64,000 nt of DNA from Stenotrophomonas sp. 704A1. GTDB taxonomy: Bacteria; Pseudomonadota; Gammaproteobacteria; Xanthomonadales; Xanthomonadaceae. Shown one piece after another: positions 58,762-64,000 of the stretch. The stretch spans positions 2,133,501 through 2,197,500 of the forward strand of contig NZ_CP130831.1 in NCBI RefSeq assembly GCF_030549525.1, written 5' to 3'. The notes under the pieces were generated by a model. The model was not told where the DNA came from, did not search any database, and saw only the letters and a list, made by a program, of their open reading frames with translations. The position numbers and the translations under genes were made by a program. Position 1 is the first letter of the stretch. Each line of letters starts with the position of its first letter.

Positions 58762-59268
58762 TCAGCCCGCGCAGGGCATCAGGTCCAGATCGAACGCCAG
58801 GTCGTAGCGGCCGTTGATCGCGATCAGCGCCTGGCGGATCGAACAGTCGTCGCGGTGGCGGGCCACCAGGCCATCGAAGAGGGTCCTGCGGCCCTCGCAG
58901 TACCGCGCGTTGGCATCCTCGAGTTCGCGGCGGCGCTCGTCGTCGTAGGGCTCTTCGCCGGCGAAATGCTGGCAGGTGTTCTCGCGGGCGAGGAAGGCCT
59001 GTACGTCGGCAGGCATCCGGCAATAGATGCGCACGTCCTCGACGTCGTACACGTCGGCCGGCACCGCACAGCCGGCGGATGCGCGTGCCTGTTCCAGTTC
59101 CGGGTCGCCCGATGGCAGCGCGGCGGCGGAATGCCCGGCAGCGGGCGGTGGGACCGCGGCCGCCGGTGCATTCTGCGTTGCTGCGCCGGCAGCGCTGTCC
59201 GCTGCCTGCGGCGAACAGGCCGCAAGCAGGGACAGGCCGACCAGCAGCGCGAGGTGCTTAGTCGGCAC
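58762..59268 (-). CDS. Lipoprotein of unknown function
   Basis: A 168-residue lipoprotein if started at the GTG at 59268 ([18 protein letters not shown], a standard lipobox). A GTG five codons upstream is also possible. After an Ala/Pro-rich linker the mature part has five to six cysteines (AGCAVP, IYCRMP, NTCQHF, RYCEGR, DCSIRQ, LMPCAG). This suggests a disulfide-stabilised helical domain. The family is not recognised. It starts within the end of the efpL frame, so the two may be cotranscribed. Confidence 0.75.
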   Translation of the reverse strand: MPTKHLALLVGLSLLAACSPQAADSAAGAATQNAPAAAVPPPAAGHSAAALPSGDPELEQARASAGCAVPADVYDVEDVRIYCRMPADVQAFLARENTCQHFAGEEPYDDERRRELEDANARYCEGRRTLFDGLVARHRDDCSIRQALIAINGRYDLAFDLDLMPCAG

Positions 59269-59824
59269 GGCCGGCGAATTCACCGGTGGCGGTGTTCACC
59301 AGCACGCGTTCGCCGTTGACGATGTATTCGGGCACCATGATCTCGATACCGGTGTTGAGCTTGGCCGGCTTCGGACGCTTGGTGGCGGTGCCACCCTTCA
59401 GTTCCGGCGGCGTCTCGATCACTTCCAGCACCACCGAGGCCGGCAGCTGGATGGCCACCGGCTGCTCGTCGATCACCTGCACGTAGATGCCGGTCAGGCC
59501 GTCGGTGATGTAGCCGGCGTCATCGCCGATCACGTCCGCATCGAGGGTGTAGGGGGTGTAGTCCTCGTCATCGAGGAACACGAAGGCATCGCCATCCTTG
59601 TAGGAATAGGTGGACTGGCGGCGCAGCAGTTCCACTTCGACCAGGTTGTCGTCGGCATCGAAGCTGGCATCGAGCTTGTTGCCGCCCGGCACGCTGTACA
59701 TGATGAAGCGGAAGCGGACGTTGCCGCCGCGACCCTGCGGCGAGCTGCGCTCGATGTCGCGGATCTGGTAGACGCCGTTGTTGTACTCGACGACGTTGCC
59801 CTTCTTGATGTCGTTGGCTTTCAT
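59258..59824 (-). CDS. efpL: Elongation factor P-like protein EfpL (YeiP)
   Basis: A three-domain EF-P paralogue of 188 residues. The loop that reaches the ribosomal peptidyl-transfer centre reads [10 protein letters not shown], with Arg32 at the tip, matching the SPTARGA loop of E. coli YeiP rather than the lysine of [24 protein letters not shown]-like [19 protein letters not shown] and [25 protein letters not shown] confirm the family. It should relieve stalling at proline-rich or related sequences. The ATG at 59824 fits the family length. Confidence 0.93.
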   Translation of the reverse strand: MKANDIKKGNVVEYNNGVYQIRDIERSSPQGRGGNVRFRFIMYSVPGGNKLDASFDADDNLVEVELLRRQSTYSYKDGDAFVFLDDEDYTPYTLDADVIGDDAGYITDGLTGIYVQVIDEQPVAIQLPASVVLEVIETPPELKGGTATKRPKPAKLNTGIEIMVPEYIVNGERVLVNTATGEFAGRAD

Positions 59825-59846
59825 GATGTTGTTGGTCGTTGGGGGA

Positions 59847-59865
59847 GGGCGCCGTCCCGGCGCCC
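59847..59865 (-). terminator. Hairpin between efpL and the SDR gene
   Basis: GGGCGCC and GGCGCCC pair around a five-base loop, eight bases downstream of the SDR stop on the minus strand. There is no T tract, so this is a weak terminator or leader hairpin of efpL. Confidence 0.4.
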
Positions 59866-59873
59866 GGGGGGAA

Positions 59874-60644
59874 TCACTTCGGAGCGAGGCGGGTAGCGCC
59901 GTCCAGGCGGATGGTCTCGCCGTTGATGTAGGTGTTGCCGAGGATGTGGCCGACCAGGCTGGCGAAGTCTTCCGGCTTGCCCAGGCGCGACGGGAACGGG
60001 ATCGAGGCGGCCAGCGACTGCTGCACCGCTTCGGGCATGCCATCCACCATCGGCGTCCAGAACACGCCTGGCGCAATCGTGTTGACGCGGATGCCGAAGC
60101 GCGACAGTTCGCGGGCCATCGGCAGCGTCATCGAGACCACGCCGCCCTTGCTGGCGGCGTACGCGGCCTGGCCGATCTGGCCTTCGTAGGCCGCGATGCT
60201 GGCGGTGTTGATGATCACGCCGCGCTCGCCGTCGACGCCGGCCTCGTTGTGCTGCATGCGGTTGGCCGCGGCCTTGGCGACGTTGAAGCTGCCGACCAGG
60301 TTGACCATCACCGTGCCCTGGAAGCCTGCCAGCGGCATCGGGCCGTCCTTGCCCAGCACGCGGCCGGCGCCGAGGATGCCGGCGCAGTTCATCGCCACAT
60401 TGAGGCCGCCGAGGAACGCATGCGCCTGATCGATGGCCACGGCCACCGCCGCTTCATCGCTGACATTGACGTTGAAGTAGCGGGCGTGCCCGGCGCCCAG
60501 CTCGGCCACGGCCGCCGCGCCCTTGTCATCGTTGAGGTCGAACAGGGCCACCTTGCCGCCCTGGGCGACCAGATGCTGGGCCACGGCCAGGCCGAGGCCG
60601 GAGACGCCGCCGGTGATCACGGCACGTACGGAAGACAGCTGCAT
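59874..60644 (-). CDS. Short-chain dehydrogenase, probable 3-hydroxyacyl-CoA dehydrogenase type II
   Basis: A 256-residue NAD(P)-dependent reductase. The cofactor motif is [13 protein letters not shown] (about 10-22), then NCAGILG. The catalytic Ser-Tyr-Lys lie in [39 protein letters not shown] and the end [18 protein letters not shown] closely resemble the HSD10/type II 3-hydroxyacyl-CoA dehydrogenases, which have this long insertion before the active site. It probably acts in fatty-acid or branched-chain acyl-CoA oxidation, which fits the nearby HMG-CoA lyase of leucine breakdown. Confidence 0.88.
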   Translation of the reverse strand: MQLSSVRAVITGGVSGLGLAVAQHLVAQGGKVALFDLNDDKGAAAVAELGAGHARYFNVNVSDEAAVAVAIDQAHAFLGGLNVAMNCAGILGAGRVLGKDGPMPLAGFQGTVMVNLVGSFNVAKAAANRMQHNEAGVDGERGVIINTASIAAYEGQIGQAAYAASKGGVVSMTLPMARELSRFGIRVNTIAPGVFWTPMVDGMPEAVQQSLAASIPFPSRLGKPEDFASLVGHILGNTYINGETIRLDGATRLAPK

Positions 60645-60723
60645 TGCACGGTCCTGCAGGTTCGAGAACCGCCGATTCTAACGGATGCCGGGGCGGCCGC
60701 CGTTGTGCACTGCGCTGCGCGCC

Positions 60724-63297
60724 TCAGCCCAGCTGGCGGGCGCGGCGCAGGCGGCGCTCGAACTCGGCGGCGGCCAGGCCGTGAGCGAACAGGAAGCCCT
60801 GGCCGACAGTGACCCCCAGGTCCAGCAGGCACTGGCGCTGCGGTTCGGTCTCCACCCCCTCGGCCACCACGCCCAGGCCCAGGCTGCGGGCAATGGCGCA
60901 GACCGCTTCGCAGACCGCCACGTCCGAACGGTTGCGGGGAATGCCCTCGACGAACAACTGGCTGAGCTTGAGCCCGTGGATCGGAAGGCGGCGCAGGTAG
61001 TTCAGCGCACTGTAGCCTTCGCCGAAATCGTCGATGGTCAGCATCACCCCCATCTCGCGCAGGCGGGCGAAGGTACGCAGGGTGTCCGGCGCATCCTCGA
61101 TCAGCACCCGTTCGGTGAATTCCAGTTCCAGCACGCTGCCGGGCAGGCCGAATTCGTCCAGCACCTGGCGCACCCAGCGGGCCAGGTCCTCGCCGACGAA
61201 CTGCCGCCAGGACACGTTGACCGCCACCCGCACCAGGCCCAGGCCGTCGTCCTGCCATTGCCGCACCTGCCGGCAGGCCTCGCGCAGCGCCCACTGCCCG
61301 ATGCGCACGATGTCTCCGGTGTGCTCGGCATGGCGGATGAACAGGTCCGGCCGCATCTGCCCGAGCTGGCTGTTGTGCCAGCGCATCAGCGCTTCGCAGG
61401 CGATGGTCGCGCCGCTGCGCAGGTTGACCTGCGGCTGGTAGACCAGGTGGAACTCATCCCCGTCCAGCGCTTTGTGCAGGCGGCTTTCGATCTGCAGCCG
61501 GTCATGCTGGCGCTGGGCCAGCTCCGGCGAGAACACCTGCCAGCCGTTGCGGGTGCGGCGCTTGCACTCGTACATCGCGGTGTCGGCGTTCTGGATCAGC
61601 TGCTGCGGGCGGGTGCCGTCGCGCGGTGCACGGGCGATGCCGATGCTGGCGGTCACCGGGAATTCGTCACTGCCCAGCTGGAACGGGGCCGAGAACGCCG
61701 AGGTGATGCGCTCGGCCAGCTGCTCGGCCTGGTCCGGCTGGTCGCGCAGGTCGCAGATCACCAGGAACTCGTCACCGCCGAAGCGTGCCACCAGGCCTTC
61801 GGTGCCGATCGCGGTGGCGATGCGCCGGGTCGCTTCGATCAGCAGCTCGTCGCCGGCATTGTGGCCGAGCAGGTCGTTGACCACCTTGAAGCGGTCCAGG
61901 TCGATGTACAGCACCGCCACCCGGTCGTGACTGGGGCTGGCCATGCGCACGCCCAGGTCACTGAGCACCGCGTCGCGGTTCATGATGCCGGTCAAGGGAT
62001 CGGTGCGCGCCTGCACGCGCAGGGTTTCCTCGGCCTGCTTGCGCTCGGTGATGTCCTGCACGGTGCCGGTGAGGCGGGCGGCATCGACGTCGCCGGCGGA
62101 GACCTCGCCGATCATCCGGATCCAGAACGAATGCCCGTCGCGGCGCTGGCCCTGCAGTTCCAGGCCGAAGCTGCTGCGGTGTTCGATGGTCTCGGCCAGC
62201 GCCTGCTGCAGGGCGGCGCGGTCGTCGCTGCGCAGGCAGTCGAGCAGGTCGGGCATGTCCTCCAGGTCGACCGGCTGGCCCACGATGCGCCGCGCTTCAT
62301 CGGTCAGGTACAGCCGCTGCAGGCCGCGATCCCATTCCCAGCCGCCGATGTGTGCCAGCGACTGCGCGCGGGCGAACAGCGTGTTGTTGCGCTTCAGCTC
62401 GGTGATGTCGCTGAACATCGCATACACGTGGTCGGCCTGGTCGCAGCCGCTGCCGAACACCGGCACGTTGGTGGTTGAAAGCCAGAGCATGCGCCCGCGT
62501 GGGCGGTGGTACAGGCCGATGATGGTGCTGCGGATCATCCGCCCGGCCTGGAAGCAGCGGTTGGTCGGCCATTGCGCCTGGGTGAGCGGGTGGCCATGTT
62601 CGTCGACCACGATCCAGGCATCCGGATCAAGCAGGGCGTTCAGGCCCACGCCGCCCCCGGTCAGGCCAAGGATGCGGTGCGCGGCCGGGTTGGCCGACAG
62701 CACGCGCAGGTCGCGGTCGAACAGCATCACGCCCTTGTCGATCGATTCCATCAGCAGGCGGTAGCGCGATTCGGCACGCCAGCGGCCGCTCAGGTCGCGC
62801 GCCACGGCCACGATGCAGGGCTGGCCACGGTCCTGGAATCCGGCCGAGTGCACCTCCACCGGGAAGCGGCTGCCGTCGCCGCGCATGTTGGTCACTTCGA
62901 TGACGTAGGTGTCGCCGCGGTTCAGCGCTTCCCACACCGGTTGCAGGTGGTCGCTGGGCAGGTCCGGGTTGAGCAGCTCGATCGGCTGGCCGACGATGTC
63001 TTCGCGGGGACGGTCGTAGGCCAGGATGCCGGCGCGGTTGACGTCCAGTACCACGCCTTCGGCGCTGAGGATGCTGACCGGGTCGGGTACCGCATCGAAC
63101 AGCGCGGCATAGCGCGCCTGCGTATCCAGCGCGCATTGCTGGGCGTCGGCCAGCGCCTGCCGGGCCTGGCGCAGCAGCTGCGCCTGCGCCGGTGGCGGCG
63201 ATGCCGCCAGTGCGGCGTCGAGTGCGGCCAGCGCAACGTCGGTTCCGGCGGACAACTCGCCGAGGGCCGGACGGTCGCGCGGGCCGCTGTCGTTCAT
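60724..63297 (-). CDS. PAS-GGDEF-EAL protein (cyclic-di-GMP turnover)
   Basis: An 857-residue cytosolic signalling protein. After a helical N-terminus come about three PAS domains (roughly 60-180, 185-300 and 310-420; motifs ALFDAVPDPVSILSAEGVVLDVN and LLMESIDKGVMLFDRDLRVLSAN). A diguanylate cyclase domain follows with an intact active site in RFGGDEFLVI (about 503-512). A phosphodiesterase domain has CEALMRWHNSQLGQMRPDLFI (about 633), DDFGEGYSALNYLRRLP and AEGVET. Both enzymatic motifs look functional, so it could be bifunctional. Its stop is followed by 79 bp before the SDR stop-start interval. Its ATG overlaps the HMG-CoA lyase stop. Confidence 0.93.
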   Translation of the reverse strand: MNDSGPRDRPALGELSAGTDVALAALDAALAASPPPAQAQLLRQARQALADAQQCALDTQARYAALFDAVPDPVSILSAEGVVLDVNRAGILAYDRPREDIVGQPIELLNPDLPSDHLQPVWEALNRGDTYVIEVTNMRGDGSRFPVEVHSAGFQDRGQPCIVAVARDLSGRWRAESRYRLLMESIDKGVMLFDRDLRVLSANPAAHRILGLTGGGVGLNALLDPDAWIVVDEHGHPLTQAQWPTNRCFQAGRMIRSTIIGLYHRPRGRMLWLSTTNVPVFGSGCDQADHVYAMFSDITELKRNNTLFARAQSLAHIGGWEWDRGLQRLYLTDEARRIVGQPVDLEDMPDLLDCLRSDDRAALQQALAETIEHRSSFGLELQGQRRDGHSFWIRMIGEVSAGDVDAARLTGTVQDITERKQAEETLRVQARTDPLTGIMNRDAVLSDLGVRMASPSHDRVAVLYIDLDRFKVVNDLLGHNAGDELLIEATRRIATAIGTEGLVARFGGDEFLVICDLRDQPDQAEQLAERITSAFSAPFQLGSDEFPVTASIGIARAPRDGTRPQQLIQNADTAMYECKRRTRNGWQVFSPELAQRQHDRLQIESRLHKALDGDEFHLVYQPQVNLRSGATIACEALMRWHNSQLGQMRPDLFIRHAEHTGDIVRIGQWALREACRQVRQWQDDGLGLVRVAVNVSWRQFVGEDLARWVRQVLDEFGLPGSVLELEFTERVLIEDAPDTLRTFARLREMGVMLTIDDFGEGYSALNYLRRLPIHGLKLSQLFVEGIPRNRSDVAVCEAVCAIARSLGLGVVAEGVETEPQRQCLLDLGVTVGQGFLFAHGLAAAEFERRLRRARQLG

Positions 63298-64000
63298 GTC
63301 GCCGCCAGCGCCTGCCCGACGCGGCTGGCGGTGGCGCGGCCGAGCAGTCCGGCCAGCCAGCGGCCGGTCTCGGCCAGCGACGGCAGGTCGACCCCGCAGT
63401 CCAGGCCCAGGCCCTGCAGCAGATAGACCACGTCTTCGCTGGCCACGTTGCCGCTGGCGCCCTTCGCATACGGGCAGCCGCCCGCGCCGGAGACCGCACT
63501 GTCGACCACGCGCACGCCTTCTTCCAGGCAGTTGGCGATGTTGGCCACGGCCTGGCCGTAGGTGTCGTGGAAGTGCACCGCCAGCGCGCTGATCGGAATC
63601 TCGGCTGCTACCGCCTGCACCATCGCCCGCGCCTTGCGTGGCGTGCCGACACCGATGGTGTCGCCCAGCGAGATTTCGTAACAGCCCATGCCGTGCAGCG
63701 CACGCGCCACGCGCACCACGTCGGCCAGTGGCACCTCGCCCTGGTAGGGGCAGCCGAGCACCGTGGAGACATAGCCACGCACGCGCACGCCATCGGCCGC
63801 CGCCCGGCGCAGGATCGGCTCGAAGCGGGCCAGGGATTCATCAATGCCGGCGTTGGTGTTGGTGCGGTTGAACGCCTCCGAGGCGGCGGTGAACACCGCC
63901 ACCTCCTGCACGCCGACCGCGCGCGCGCGGTCATAGCCCTGTTCGTTGGGTACCAGTACCGGGTAGGCGATGCCGGGGCGGCGCTGGATGCCGGCGTAGA
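63294..64000 (-). CDS. mvaB: Hydroxymethylglutaryl-CoA lyase, C-terminal part
   Basis: The gene runs off the right edge; about 235 residues are visible. It cleaves HMG-CoA to acetoacetate and acetyl-CoA in leucine catabolism. The frame is open to base 64000 (YAGIQRRPGIAYPVLVPNEQGYDRARAVGVQEVAVF). Metal ligands appear in LAVHFHDTYGQAVAN, and the catalytic Cys loop in SAVSGAGGCPYAKGASGNVASEDVVYLLQGLG. The stop overlaps the start of the GGDEF-EAL gene by four bases. Confidence 0.94.
   Translation of the reverse strand, partial: YAGIQRRPGIAYPVLVPNEQGYDRARAVGVQEVAVFTAASEAFNRTNTNAGIDESLARFEPILRRAAADGVRVRGYVSTVLGCPYQGEVPLADVVRVARALHGMGCYEISLGDTIGVGTPRKARAMVQAVAAEIPISALAVHFHDTYGQAVANIANCLEEGVRVVDSAVSGAGGCPYAKGASGNVASEDVVYLLQGLGLDCGVDLPSLAETGRWLAGLLGRATASRVGQALAAT

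Overview
The window is dense, high-GC gammaproteobacterial chromosome of the Xanthomonadaceae. The best match is Stenotrophomonas (S. maltophilia complex). The grounds are the intergenic palindromes that begin with GTAG and carry GCCGGGC/GCCCGGC arms (SMAG-type repeats), a two-gene RND pump with a divergent two-component system (SmeSyRy-SmeYZ layout), and TonB-dependent receptors of the Xanthomonas/Caulobacter type. I saw no tRNA, rRNA, insertion sequence, prophage or CRISPR array. Gene starts were chosen from overlaps, ribosome binding sites and family lengths, so several are shorter than the longest open frame.

Layout. 1-2.9 kb: end of thrA, then thrB and thrC (threonine synthesis). 3.0-5.4 kb: an FNR-like regulator divergent from hisS. 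5.4-12.9 kb: a small TrpR-like protein with a strong palindrome in front of it, then the complete histidine operon hisGDCBHAFI, mostly with overlapping start and stop codons. 13-21.6 kb: a secreted phosphoesterase, glucokinase, a Tat-exported glycosylasparaginase coupled to cutC, a small secreted protein and a TonB-dependent receptor. 21.7-25.1 kb: a copper module (copA, cueR, a CopZ-like chaperone) with two CueR-type promoters. 25.3-39.5 kb: a mannoside-utilisation locus. It has a TonB-dependent receptor, GH92 alpha-mannosidase, LacI-family regulator, FHS-family sugar transporter, PfkB fructokinase, AGE-family mannose isomerase and GH2 beta-mannosidase. 39.6-41.6 kb: methionine salvage (mtnB, mtnD, mtnC). 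41.8-45.5 kb: a lipoprotein with a decayed second copy, then two amino-acid permeases. 45.7-51.3 kb: Nudix hydrolase, serA divergent from a D-2-hydroxyglutarate-type dehydrogenase, and two secreted proteins of unknown function. 51.3-58 kb: two-component system and RND pump. 58-64 kb: envelope lipoproteins, EfpL, an SDR dehydrogenase, a PAS-GGDEF-EAL protein and the end of an HMG-CoA lyase gene.

The most coherent system is the mannoside locus. Near-palindromic 14-mers of the form TTGRATCGATCYAA lie between the divergent receptor and the GH92 gene (two of these copies are identical). Others lie in front of the distant receptor at 18.7 kb, in front of glucokinase, and, as a 12/14 match, inside the first codons of the fructokinase gene, where rare codons encode it. 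I infer a LacI-family regulon. It would link uptake of mannosylated oligosaccharides, their periplasmic trimming, and conversion of mannose to fructose and then fructose 6-phosphate, bypassing mannose phosphorylation. The glycosylasparaginase suggests that N-glycans are among the substrates.

Two other regulatory signals stand out. One is the 24-bp near-palindrome 18 bp upstream of the TrpR-like gene that leads into the his operon. The other is a 0.7-kb gene-free tract (28.68-29.40 kb) packed with different perfect hairpins, parts of which recur at 42.4 kb.
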